From Ophioceras dolichostomum (Eukaryota > Ascomycota > Sordariomycetes > Magnaporthales > Ophioceraceae): a stretch of DNA of 64,000 nt. Location: NCBI GenBank assembly GCA_003049485.1, contig PYST01000185.1, positions 1-64,000 of the forward strand, read 5' to 3'. Position numbers and translations under genes: made by a program. Under the pieces are notes generated by a model. The model saw only the letters and a list, made by a program, of their open reading frames with translations. It was not told the DNA's origin and made no database searches. How positions within the stretch are numbered: position 1 is the stretch's first letter; each line of letters begins with the position of its first letter. Of the stretch, positions 12,947 to 24,343 are shown in pieces.

Positions 12947-14315
12947 ATGATGGGGGCAGCTACTGCAGCCTCTACTGCTGTCGGCAATCGGATGTTAGGC
13001 GAGATCGAGGAGACTACCCTTGATGAGGTATGTATGAGTTGCTTTCTTTTCTTCAATCGATTGAATATTGGCTGCATTGAAAGAGGGGCAACCCAGTTCG
13101 CTCTTGATCTCAAATTACAAAACCAGCAAAGGGCAAATCTCGATGGGGCGATCCAGCACCGATCCAGCAGCTCTGCAGTACCAGAGCTTCAGAACGCGAC
13201 GCGGGTCACCCTCTCCCTCCCTTATCGGACGAACACGGAAACTGATAAGAATTTCGCTGACACCACCCGCTTAGGTCTTAACATCCCTCCGCGCCTCACT
13301 CGCCGAAGCAGCCAAACAACGCAGGACAGGCCTTGGGGGCGTTGCAGGAGTTGCAGGAGTTGCAGGCGATGCCCACGGTGGTGGTACATCAGGATCATCA
13401 GCAGCAGGGACGACGGGCGTCGCACCCGCCGCTATCGCTGGTGCAAGCGCTTCGGCAAGCACGAGAAGTGGTTTTATAGGGGCTACATCAAGATGGAATC
13501 CTAAGCTCAAGAAGAAGAAGACGTTCCCCATTCCGGCCCTGGATGGACTCGTCGCGCGCCATCTGCGCACGACGCAGTCGCCCGTCCTCTCCGTCTCGGG
13601 GAGACACCTGCCCCTGCTCTATCTCCTCGTCGCGACGCTCATCGCGTCACCGCACAGCAAGGCCGTCGCCGTGGTTGACCTCGAGGGCCGCTTCGACGTG
13701 ACGCGTGTGCTGCAATGTACCCCTTTTCCCGCCAAGGAGCTTTCTGAGGAGGAGGAGGAGGAGGAGTCAGTTGAAAGTGGTGGTGACAGCAACCACCCCA
13801 CGTCTCGTCCACCTGAAGTACCTAAAGGAGAATCCAAAGCCAAAGCCAACGCCAAACCTAAACCCAGAGTCTTCCCCGCCGACCTGGCCCACATCCACGT
13901 GCACCGTCCGGCGCGCAGCTCGTCCTCCCAGGCGGTCATCGTTCGCGACGCCGTCGCAGCGATGGAGCAGCATATGCTGTACGGCAACCACGGCAGCGCC
14001 GGGCGCGAGTGGTGGGGCACCATGGTGGTCGGCGTGAGTGGGAGCGGGAGCGGGTTGGCTGCTAGTGGCCCCCCCTCCGCAACAGCAGCTGCCGCCGTCG
14101 GACTGGAAAGTACTGCTGGTGGTAGTGTGGAAGTGGACGTCACGGGCGGCTGGAAGGGGTGGTTGCGCGTTGAGCGGGAGGAGGTCGGCGGGTTTGGGCT
14201 CGGTGTCAGTGCCGAGGAGGCGCTGAGGGACCGCGAGAGGAGGAATCTGGCTGTTGGGCAGGCTGGTTGGCACGCATTGTCTGTCTGGGGAGGCTTTTCG
14301 TTCCGGCAGAGCTGA
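12947..14315 (+). CDS. Rad51/XRCC2-like protein with degenerate Walker A
   Basis: Two exons, 12947-13027 and 13275-14315, phase 0, 373 aa. The first exon ends MLGEIEETTLDE and runs on as VLTSLRASLAEAA. Residues 133-143 (SVSGRHLPLLY) sit where RecA-fold proteins carry the Walker A loop, but lack the GxxGxGKT pattern. They are followed by VAVVDLEGRFDVTRVL (158-173), which matches the strand after Walker A in Rad51 and XRCC2 (IDTEGRF or FDxxRL). Downstream are DLAHIHVHRPA and a long helix, then GGWKGWLRVEREEV near the C-terminus. I infer a Rad51 paralogue with a role in recombination, but ATP binding looks doubtful. The intron of 247 bp is long for this region and could hide a small extra exon. 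The Met codons at 12947 and 12950 are both possible starts. Confidence 0.6.
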
Positions 14316-14716
14316 ACTGCCTGTGGTCAGGGACAGGGTTGGTGGCAAATGGCCACATGCATTCTCCATTCTCCCCCAGAGCTGCGGTCCTGGGACAGCT
14401 GGGTGGTCAAGTTGACCAGGAGACATGCGAATGCCCTCCACTACACGAATCGCCACAGGGAATAGTTGCAAGCTACGCTTATCAGACCAGGGGGGCGTCT
14501 TCATCCGCAAATAGCTCCCCGACGATCAAAACATCACGGCCTGGTAGTTACTCCCGCCATCTCATGACGGATAGAACTTTAAAAAATGCTTTCGGATTCA
14601 ACAGAGACAGACAGAGACAGACAAGCAGGACGGATAAAATAACCGGCGGACTACCTACCTACCTACGTACTGGCTAAACAACTACTTACTGTTGAGGGAT
14701 ATAGAGGACTATGTGC
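14316..14716. other. Convergent 3' intergenic region
   Basis: Contains a gacagacagagacagaca repeat near 14605 and a (cctac)-type tetranucleotide run at about 14651-14666. No gene was seen. Confidence 0.6.
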
Positions 14717-16033
14717 TTAACTGGGCTTGGGGAGCTTCTTCTGGTCCCTGATTTGCATAGCTGCCATGTCCCACGCGTACGCTATCTTCCTGTCCTCCTC
14801 GACCACGGCACGCACGCGGTCTTGCCGAGTATAAGGACTCGGTTCAACGCCACTCGGAGGATCCCCACACCTGATGTAAGTGAGCGGGGAGCGCAGAGGC
14901 CCTCTGATGGAGTGCGGAACATCGAAGTTGGGCCTTGGGCCCTCAGACTCGCCGGCGGCGCCTTCTGCTCTAACACCTTCCGCTGCAGGGCCGCGTGCTT
15001 CCTCTTCCGCCGCGAAGATGGCATCATCATGGTCACCGTGATCGTCATGCGAAGCACGCCACAAGTCCGGCGCGGCCAGGGGCGGCGACGCTGGACTTGT
15101 TAGTGGAGAAATGGGCGATGACGACGGAGTCCAGGTTGAGCCAGGTGTGTGGTACCCTGACAACTGCGACTGCGGCTGTGCCTGCAACGGCCGCGCATCA
15201 CGTAAACTGTTATTGCTTGCCGGGGAGATCCGAGGCCGTTTCGCCGCCGGCCTCCTGATGTCGAAGGCTTCTGCGAAACCCTCGTCGTCGGCAAAGCTCT
15301 CATCGAGCCCATCGCCATCAACGCCATCGTTTTTATCATCAGCAGCCGGGCGTTTTTGACGCGGCGGACGTTCACCCGATGACGACGACGACGACGACGC
15401 ACCGCCGCCGACGGCGCAGAGCCCATCGTGAGGTGCCGTGTTATCCAGAGCAAGGCCCATCCGTCTGTCCCGTAGTCCGTGACGGTCTGCGAAGATGTTC
15501 GCGCCTTGCTCGCCGCACAGTCTCATATTTGGGTCGTAGGGCCGACGAGTCAACCTGGTCACTTCGAAATTGAGATGCCCACCATTGAAGAGCCAGCGCC
15601 CTTCAGCCTGGTCGGTGCGATAAAAGTTAAACGGCCAAGGAGCAGCATCATGACCGTGTTCGAATGTGATCATACTCGTGAGCTCGAAACGCTCGGCTAT
15701 GGCTCTCGCGTAGAGCCAGCTGTGGGTATTCATGTGCAATCTGTGGGCATTTGGATGCAAAACGAGGCTGCTGCGGCAGTCGAAACGCGACAGGGAGGGC
15801 AGCATGGGCGCAGTTGCGCCACCACTGCGGGCCAGGTCGGCGAGCATGCCAGGCAAGGAGTGGGGGTTAACGCTTGGGACGAAGCCAGGGGAACCCGCAA
15901 TTGCCGGCCTGCTTTGGGCTGGCTGTGGTGATGGACTGGTATTTTGCTCCGAGGTGCTGGAGCTACTGCGTGGCCTGTCCGGGCCGCCGTTCTTGTTCTC
16001 TTCGTTGTTTGATGACGGCATTGACCTGGCCAT
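14717..16033 (-). CDS. Protein of unknown function, largely disordered
   Basis: A single open frame of 438 codons starting at an ATG (complement of 16031-16033). I do not recognise a family. Residues 1-60 are Ser/Pro/Asn-rich. A more ordered segment at about 75-195 contains RFDCRSSLVLHPNAHRLHMN, a WLYARAIAERFELTS helix and a WPFNFYRTDQAEGRWLFNGG stretch. Residues 205-330 are acidic and Ser-rich with two short basic patches (PPRQKRP, PAAKRPRI) that could act as nuclear localisation signals. The coding strand keeps a plausible composition throughout, so a real gene is likely, but introns inside the low-complexity part cannot be excluded. No neighbour suggests a role. Confidence 0.55.
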   Translation of the reverse strand: MARSMPSSNNEENKNGGPDRPRSSSSTSEQNTSPSPQPAQSRPAIAGSPGFVPSVNPHSLPGMLADLARSGGATAPMLPSLSRFDCRSSLVLHPNAHRLHMNTHSWLYARAIAERFELTSMITFEHGHDAAPWPFNFYRTDQAEGRWLFNGGHLNFEVTRLTRRPYDPNMRLCGEQGANIFADRHGLRDRRMGLALDNTAPHDGLCAVGGGASSSSSSSGERPPRQKRPAADDKNDGVDGDGLDESFADDEGFAEAFDIRRPAAKRPRISPASNNSLRDARPLQAQPQSQLSGYHTPGSTWTPSSSPISPLTSPASPPLAAPDLWRASHDDHGDHDDAIFAAEEEARGPAAEGVRAEGAAGESEGPRPNFDVPHSIRGPLRSPLTYIRCGDPPSGVEPSPYTRQDRVRAVVEEDRKIAYAWDMAAMQIRDQKKLPKPS

Positions 16034-16573
16034 GGTTAGTGGTAGACTGCGTTGTGGGAGTTCACAGGGGGAAGCAATCCGCGTTCATATATGTGTCGCG
16101 ATACGATTCTGTTCGAACGATTGGCGTCGAGGAGACTGACAGTCCTTCCCGTCGAGGGATGCCCAGCTGGCCGACCCTATATACACCTCTTCTCAACAAA
16201 GAAGGCACCAACCAGTATTGATCATGAGATGTGTTTTCCAAACCAACCACCCTAGCCAACGTCTAGTCCGTCCATCCATCACCAACATCGAAAGTGAGAG
16301 AAATTAGTACCCAACAAAGAGAGACCACACAACCAACCCCACCCCCTATTTTTGCTTGTTCCCAACAGAAAGCAGACATTGGAAACAAAACAAAAAAAGC
16401 CGCACGCAAACCAGACAGTCGGTCCAAAAACACCATCTTGTTTTCTTTTTGTTATAATCCAACATCATCATCATCATCATCATATCTCGTGAGCAAGCAG
16501 ACAAAAAAGAAAAATCCAATCCAGTATGAAAGAAACCAAACCAACATAAACCAGAAGAGCTATCTAACACCCC
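16034..16573. other. Tandem-gene spacer with (CAT)n microsatellite
   Basis: Lies upstream of the 14.7-16.0 kb gene and downstream of the AlkB fusion gene. A run of about seven cat units lies at 16463-16484. No coding signal was seen. Confidence 0.6.
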
Positions 16574-19500
16574 TCAGTCGCCACCACCACTCCCGCCACC
16601 AACGACCTGTCTCGCGCACTTCCTCTCCCCAAACGCCACGTAATACCCCGCCAACTTCTCCAACTTCAGACTCTTCAACCCTTCCACAAAGGCGTTCGCG
16701 CTGTCTTCACCACCAGAGGCAGAACGGACGGCCGCATCAATCTCCCGAAGGACGGGCCAAAGCGCAAAGTCTGCGAGCGAGGGCACGTCTTCTCCGGCGA
16801 TGAACACAGGCCCCGCCCCCTCCCATTCCCCTTCTCCATTCGACTTCTCAGCGACGTACGCGTCAAAGACAGCGAGGTCACTCCTCAGAGACTTGAGTAG
16901 GTGGCTACCACTGCTGCCTCCAGCAGTAGGTCTGCGAGCCGCCTCGCCGCCCTCCTCCTCGCTGCCATCAGCAACGGCGGCAAGCAGCGCTCGCCACCTC
17001 TCTAACAAGCCCAGCGCCTGTTGGAAGCGCGTGAACTTCCTCGCGAGCTGCGCCGGCGTTTCCGCCGCTGGTGCTGTTGTTTCCTTGTTGTCCGCCTTGC
17101 CCGATCCATACACGCTCTCCAGGTAGAGCATGACGGCCAGGTCCCCCTGAACCACGGACTTGGCAGCATCGTTGTCGACGAACTTGACGCTAGCATTAGC
17201 GGCCTCCAAGTCCTTCACCTTGCCACCACCAGCCAGCAGCTCCCTCCCGCTCAGCTCAGGCCCCATACTGCCCCTCGCATACCCCACCCCATACTCCGCC
17301 AGCATGAGCCCGATCCGCATATTGGCCACGGGGTCGGCACCGGTAAAGAACCTCGGCGCATTGCTCATATGCAGCACGTCGAAGCCCTTCCCGTAGGCCG
17401 CCTCCCAGTCGAACACGGAGGAATGGTTCTCCGTGCCGAACCCCTTCAGCATCGTGACCGCCTGCTCGCTCTGGCCGTTGACCACGGGACGGGCGCCCTC
17501 GCGCGTCTTAGACGTGGCGCCCTGGCCCCAGATGAGGCTGGAGTCGGCGGACAGGAACGTGCCGATCTGTCGGAAGGTCAGGCTGATGCGCCCGCCGTCG
17601 AAGGCTAGCTCGGGCGCGGACTTGTCGCGCGCCAGGCGCCTGTCTTGCCGGATGGCGTGCAGCCAGCGCGCGTTGGTGGCGAGGCCCATGCGGCAGAGGG
17701 AGTTGTGCGGAAGTCGGGCGCGGATGATGGAGCGGCGGAGTCCTGCTGCTCCTGCTTCTCCTTTTGAGACCGCATCCGCTGCTGCTGCTGCAGTGTTGTC
17801 GTCGTCCTTCCCCTTCTCGTCTGAAGAAGTTGGGGAGGCAGAGGCATTCATCGTCTTCTTCAAAGAGGGGTCCCTATCCCTCCTCTTCGTGCGGAAGACC
17901 ATGGTTCGCTCGGCGCCCAGACTGACGTTCGCGATGAAAGAGCCCCGGACGATGTCCAGCGTCTTGTCGCTGTGCTCGGAGATATAGTCGTTGCCGCTCC
18001 GGTAGAACTGGATCAGAACATGGTTGAGCCCGTGGCCGAGCAGCTTCTCGACCTCGGCCTTGATCTCTAGCACCGTGGGAGAAAAGGGGGCTAGGGGCGG
18101 AGACTCGTCGGCTGGGTGGCGGTACACGGGCATGTTCCCCTCGGAGTCGACCTCGCCCTGGACGCAGACGAGGCGTGGGACCTCGCCGCCCTGGTGCGAC
18201 ATGCGCTGCCAGCGGACCTCGTCGCGGAGGCGAGAGAAGATGCCGGCTTCGAGGGAAGGGGGCAGCACATTGTGGAAGATAGTGGTGTCGCCTTCGCAGA
18301 GCGGCTCCGAGGGGGTGGGCCCCGAGGAGGTGGTGTTGTTGCTGGGGCTGTTGCTGCCCTCGCTCTTCTTCATTTTGGCGACGGGGATGTCGGAGTCGTC
18401 TGAGGGGGAAGACATGTTGGAGGAGGAATCTTCTGAATCGCTTGAGGGTGCGCCTTGTTCTTCTTCTGTCTTTTGGGATGAGGGCTGCGTCTTTTCATGT
18501 CTCTGTTGTTGTTGAGACTTATAGGAGCTGTTGTCCTGATGAGGAGCTTTTATATCCTGAAATTGGATTTTATTCCTCAATTAGCTTCCATCATCTGGAC
18601 CCAAAAGAAAAAAGAAGGAAACATTTTCATCATCACGTTGTTCGTGTGCATGAATGTGTCGAGCCAATTGAATAGGCTCCAGTAGGGTAGGCAGTCATAC
18701 CTTTTTCGTGATGGGCTGGGGTTTTGGCGTGTCTGGCGTGTCGTTGGCGCCCTTCGCCTTGGCTTGGCTGCTTCGATCGCCTTCTTTCACCTTCGCAGCC
18801 GCAGAGCGATCTGGCGACTTTTGTTTTTGTGACTCACCAGCCGCGCCATCTTCTCTTGCATCACCACCATCATCCTCTTCTGCCTTGTTGGACGCAGAAT
18901 TGCTAGTGGTGGATGCCGATTTCTTCCCCGTTTTAGGCTTGTTTCCAACGGTGGTTGTTCCAGAACCTACTATTACCATGGGCTGAACCGACTGCTGCTC
19001 GTCCGACTGCGGCTGAGAAAGGTCGGGCTTGGCAGCTGTTGAAGAAGAATTGTCGTTTAGTGTCAATTCCTCCAAAGCCTTTGGTAGGCTGCTGGAATCA
19101 GGTGGCGGCCTCTCGCGCCCGGGGCCACTCGTATCACGTACGAATTTGTCCTTGGGGCTTTCCCGGGGGCTGCTCCTTGGGCTGCTGTTGGCCCTGATGG
19201 GGCCGACGCCCCCGCTGCCGCTGCCGCCGACTGCGACAGACCTCGAAGTCGATGGGGAGGCCGAAGGAGATCTAGATGGCGAGGTAGATGACTGTTGCTG
19301 CTTCTCCCGCCCTGCTGTCCGCGTCGCTGGCCGACTGAATACCCGGGGAGGCATGCTCGGGGAGGCACGGGTCTGGGCCTGCGGCTGCGTTGTTGGCGGC
19401 CGGGAGGCCAGATTGGAGATCAGTTCTTGGGCGTGGATGGTCTCGCAGCCCGTCAACTGCACGAGATGTCGGATAGCATTGCCGTGTCGGACAGAGTTAC

Positions 19501-20173
19501 GGTAGCCGCAGCAGTCGTCGATGAGCGTGAGCGCGAAGCCGTGACGGGCGGCGTCTAGGGCGGTGGCGTGGATGCTGATGTTGGTCAAGGCGCCGCATAG
19601 GTACAACTCGGTCGCGAACCGCCCTCGGAGGACCTGGAGCAGCTTGCCGGACTGGAATGCTGAGTAGTCCGTCTTGGTCATGACCGAGTCTCGGGCCGAG
19701 TCGAGGGATGCCGAAATCTCGGGAGCCAGGGCGCTACCTGGTGTACCGGCGCGAACGCACTCTGGCTTCGGGTTCCGGCTCGCCTGTTCTTCCTGGCCGT
19801 CACTGTCTGGCGTGCCTTCTCCTGCTAGGCTGAGGAACGCCTCATCGTCGTCCTCAGGGCGGCTTCCCACCCTGCGTCCTCCGATGGCTGCGGTGGACCT
19901 CCGCATGTAGTTGGTCACCGTGATGTTAGAGACCATGACCTGATCGGCCTCCACCGGTCGATGGCTCTCGAACTCGCTCCGCACCCAAAACACGTCCCCA
20001 TCTCCAGACTGACGGAACGCGTTGGCGACATCTATAGTCCTCTGGACGAAACCGGCTGGGTTGGTCACCGGAAGCGACCCGTCGGCGGACAAGAAGTCTG
20101 CCTGAGCGTCGATGACCAACAGAGCCTTCCGCGTCCGCAGAGAAGGCAGGACGCTGGGGTCAAACGGGAACAT
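16574..20173 (-). CDS. Isochorismatase-like / AlkB dioxygenase / GST-like fusion protein
   Basis: Two minus-strand exons, 20173-18701 and 18556-16574, join in phase 0 across an intron with donor gtatga, a ctaat branch-like site and acceptor tttcag, giving 1151 aa. Residues 10-255 are an isochorismatase-like hydrolase (LLVIDAQADF with Asp22, Lys167 in TKTDY, and LCGALTNISIHATAL where Ser200 occupies the usual catalytic Cys position). A Ser/Pro-rich linker follows. Residues about 583-835 are an AlkB-type Fe(II)/2-oxoglutarate dioxygenase with the full ligand set: His686 and Asp688 (EHSDKT), His791 (RWLHAIR), and Arg814/Arg820 (RISLTFR). The last 280 residues resemble a glutathione-transferase fold, including VPSLADFALWPVLREI of the C-terminal domain. 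AlkB proteins repair alkylated nucleic acids; the role of the flanking domains is unknown. The two halves look like separate genes if the intron is missed. Confidence 0.82.
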
Positions 20174-23100
20174 TGCGTTGTGTGCTGGTGGAGGAGGATA
20201 TGCTATATGCTGATAGGGGCTGTGGCGGTGGTGGCGGTGGTGTAATAACGAGGAGTGACGTTGCGTCGTTCAACCGGCAGCATCCCGAAGCAAACTTGCC
20301 AGCAATCTCTTGTTCTTCTTTGGTGTATCTTTCCCGGGGAATGTTCGGTCTTTGAGGCCCGCGACGTTTGGAGTATGACAAGGCAGCTCTAGAAACGGGC
20401 GAGAGAAGGAAAAAGGGGCCAATATACGGAAGCACTGTACGGATATAGTCTTAAGAAAGAAGAAGTGTAGATATAAACGACGACCGGGGAAGAGGAGTCA
20501 GAAGAGATTGGAGAGGGGAAATGCGGCCACGTGCCTCCAGATTAGGTAGGTGTAGGTGCACGAGTCGGTGAATGATGATCGAGAGTAACAGGAGGACGGC
20601 AGAGGAGAAGTAGTAGCAGAATGACCGAAATATATTAAAAATATGTATGTAATGGCGGGCAGGCGAGGTACGAGGGACGAGAGACGGAGGAACGAGGGGG
20701 GCGGGTTGAGGTCAAAGTCAACGGCCGTTCTGATGTGGCACTACATCTCGATAGTGGGGGTTCGTCCTGTCCGAAAGCTTCTTTCGTTGGCCCTGGCCTG
20801 GCCTTGTCCTACCAGACACTACCAGACACGACTTGACGAGGCCTGGGGATCCCGGAGATGCCACGAAACCCCCTCGGTTGATCCCACCGCTGATCTTGCT
20901 CACTGGACCTGATCAGGGCTCAGATCAGGGCTTCAGATTGCAAGAGGAGGGAGGACGTGATGTGCGCTGTTGGGTTGTGTGCCCTGTCGAATGTCTGGTT
21001 GACAGTGGTCGGCAAATATTTGCTCCTCTTATTCCCTGCTGTGCGTATTATGTGCCGCTCCTTATTTGTAAGGCGGGCAAATACGAGAGGGCATGAAGGC
21101 TGAAGTGTTCATGGTCGAGAGGATGGAGGATCTTATTATTGTCGATCGCACCCCCTTTTCGTGGGGTTTCTGGTCAGGGTAAAAGTGAGGCCGACGGCTT
21201 GGCAACTGAGCAGGTGGCCATAGGTGGGTTTTTGAATATCTCTATAGTATTCGATTCCGTTGGCAAAAGACGAGTGATAACATTGGTAGTTTCGTTCGTT
21301 CCACCGACGAACAGAGTTTGGGCACTGCCCGTGCTGACAGAACTGGACACCAAGGCGATCCCTAGAGTGGGAAAGAAAGATCGATGGCGCTAAGGACAAA
21401 AAGCAACCGGAGCGAACCCGAAACAGGGCGCCACGGCCCCTAAAGACGACGGATATTTGCGTCAAATGTGGGGGGGAAACCTGGCTTCCTACATAGGCTG
21501 GGGGGAGGACGGAGAGGCCCGACCTGCTCTGGGGCTCTGGCAGGTCAGATGGCGGAAGAAAGAGGATAGGCTGGCAACTTGTTGATGCCGATAGGGGGGG
21601 TGGCTGTCGACAAGGTGCTGACACACTGGACACACCCGAGCGTGGGTACGTGCAATTTTGACCCGTGGGTGTAAATGTGTTTAGCGTTAGCGTGAGCGGC
21701 AGTGGATGCCGCCGGGAGGAAGATCCGGAGGGGCCGCGATTTGGAGGAAACATCGATGAGGGAACTTTCTGGCAAGTCTGAGCTCAGTGCATAAGTACCG
21801 TAGGTAGCTCACACAAATGAAACTAGAGAATGACAAGTCAGCTCGTCAGGTTTCTGCAACCAGCATCTGGTTCTTGTTGAGAACGAGGTGCCTCGCATCT
21901 GTTTCTTGTTGAGGGGTTGAAGAACTTACGGTCGGGATTCTTCACACCTTCTTTCCATCCCTTCTGCCCAGACTTCTATCCCGTGCCACTCCTGGTTCTT
22001 TTGACAGCCCTAAAACCGAGCACGAACGAATAAAATGTCCACGATTAGGGAGGGATCGTTCTGGGCTTCACGACATGCTGCATGCGCGGCCGGTGCAACC
22101 CACCACCCCTGTGGCGCACAAACTACAGTCTACAGGCCTGTCCTCCTATTATAGTGTCGTGGTCAAAAACCCCTCATCCCCTCCATTCACACCAGGACTG
22201 CTAGCTCCCCTCTAACGGCTGATGAGCAGCAGAGTATCAAACGGGAACCCTGATCAGCACTCCTATGCCAGTCGGCGACGACGTATACCGGATTAATGAT
22301 CTTATATGCGATGATCACCTTGAGCTGGGACCTATGCCTGCGATCATATTATGCTAGTTACCGCTGGTGACCGTCGATGGGAATTTCAAAGTAGCGAATC
22401 TAGACCTCCACCGCTCCGCGGGCGCTAGCAATGAGACCGAGAGTTGAAGTTGCACAGACCGGTGGCCCCTCTTTCGCTGCTGTGTTGTAACTTCTGCTGT
22501 TCGGCCAAATACCCATATGTACATTCAACACCCAAGAAAGATCTGCAGGAAAAGACGAGGTGAGGCAAGGAGATGCTCATGCAGAGCCTAGTTTCGTACC
22601 ATGCAGGGCGGACGCTGACATGAGAAGCAAGAAAGCTCGAATTCTCTGGTCAGGTGGTATTGTAAGGTAAGGGAGAGAGACCTAGTCCACCCCCCCATTC
22701 TGCGCTGTTTTCCCCTCTTTTTTTCTCTCCTTTATTTTCCCTCATAATATTCTTCTCAAGCGGCACGAGACGGACCATACCGGACAGAAGAGTCACTCGA
22801 CCAGGCGACATCACCGACGATCGCGCTGGGCCACATCGTTGCATATGGCCAACCCGCTTCCCATGGACACGGCGAGGGAATCTCTCATGATGCTTGTCCG
22901 ACGACCCCGACTCCGTCGAAATCCGGTAGTGCATGGTGGTGATAGGATTCTTAGGGTCACAGAAACCCCCCTCGTGTGCCCTACCCTCCCCTTTCCTTTC
23001 CTCTCCTCTCCTTCCTTATCACCCCTCTGTACTGTGTATATACGCTTCGACAGGAAACGTAGAGTCGAAAACATATTGCCGAACGCCGAGCGCATGCAAG

Positions 23101-24343
23101 TCATCACAAGTTAGGTAGGGAAGATGATTTCCGCGTCTCTGCGATATGCGCTTCGTTCACTCATCACTCCTCGCCGCAGCAGCAGCCGCAGCCTCCTCAC
23201 GCTCATCATCGTTGCGGTATGCAGGATTTGAGTCCCTGCTCATGTAGGTGTATGCAGCATAGAGAAAGCGGAAGAGGAGGAAGTCCGCGCCCCTTCTTCC
23301 TATTTCCTTCTCTCGAAACAAAATGTGGCCGACCAGTTTGTCTGTACCACAACAGGTTTCTATTCTAGGTTTTCGGAGCAAACAGACCAGACAAGACACG
23401 ATGCTCCTCGTCCTCGTCCTCTTCCTCCCGCTCCAAAATACTCCGGCCAATAGTAGTGGCACTATATACGACATCGGGCAAGCACCTCTCAGAAACCCCC
23501 TTTCATATATAAACTCGCGGATCCCCCTGTGTCCTATCCCGTGAAGGATTCACCTCCGGGCTACACTGCATGATAGAAAACTGCCTGATTTATGTAATGA
23601 GGGAGACATTTCTCCGTTTCTTGGCCAGCTTGCCGGTAGGCATGGTGAGGCATGAAGGCACCGAGGAAGGAGGGAAAAACAAAAATGCCCTAGGAGATAA
23701 AAGAAGGGGGGAGTATGAAATAAAATGTCCGGGTTAGCGCCCTAAAACAAACACGCGTCTCTAAAATGCTTTTTTTTTCTTTCCTGTGCCGCGAAACATC
23801 ACGCCAGGTGACGAGCCATGCCGAACCAATCCCGTGCTAGGCACATGACAGGGGAGGCTTTAATAGAGCGGGCGCCAAAAAGTCGGAAACGGCTCCCGCT
23901 CAAGCCGTGCGTGCGCTCTCACACTACGACGGCCTTCGAGTTGAGAGTGGGAGTGGTGCAGATGGGTGACGGTGACAAAAGGTCTGGAAGTGATAGAGAG
24001 GGAATCCCTCTCGTCCCTTGCGAGTTGCAACCACCACCAGCGCGCCGCCGTGTGGTAGCATGGCGGGCTGGTCTCGATGACCGACCGTCGGGACTCTGAG
24101 ATATCATCCTGAGTAAGACGGCAGGTAGGGTCGATGCTACGGCATCTGACTCTGCCTCGCGTGCGTCACGTTAGGAATAGGCTGAATTGCGTCGCTTTTC
24201 TCGTTGGCTCTGTGGGCATGGATGGAGAATGAGACGACGATGCGAGGAACCATGGTAGGTATTGACAGGCATGGCCTTCCCCAAACACGATGTCGCAAAC
24301 ATGGAACGAGCATTCCGTACAGCAAGCGAGCAGGAAGGACGGC
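20174..24343. other. Gene-poor 4.2-kb intergenic region
   Basis: The part next to 20174 is promoter for the AlkB fusion gene and the part next to 24344 is the 3' region of the LRR kinase gene. Between them, open stretches up to about 205 codons (for example on the minus strand at 21136-21753) have no recognisable motif, no codon bias and no splice-linked partners. I see no transposase, terminal repeat or RNA gene. Confidence 0.5.

Noticed and set aside
16574..18580. AlkB-GST frame as an independent gene starting at 18580
   Set aside because: There is no ATG at a sensible place, and the upstream frame ends exactly at a splice donor in matching phase.
21136..21753. Open frame of about 205 codons on the minus strand
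   Set aside because: No motif, no codon bias and no supporting splice sites; its composition is that of random intergenic sequence.
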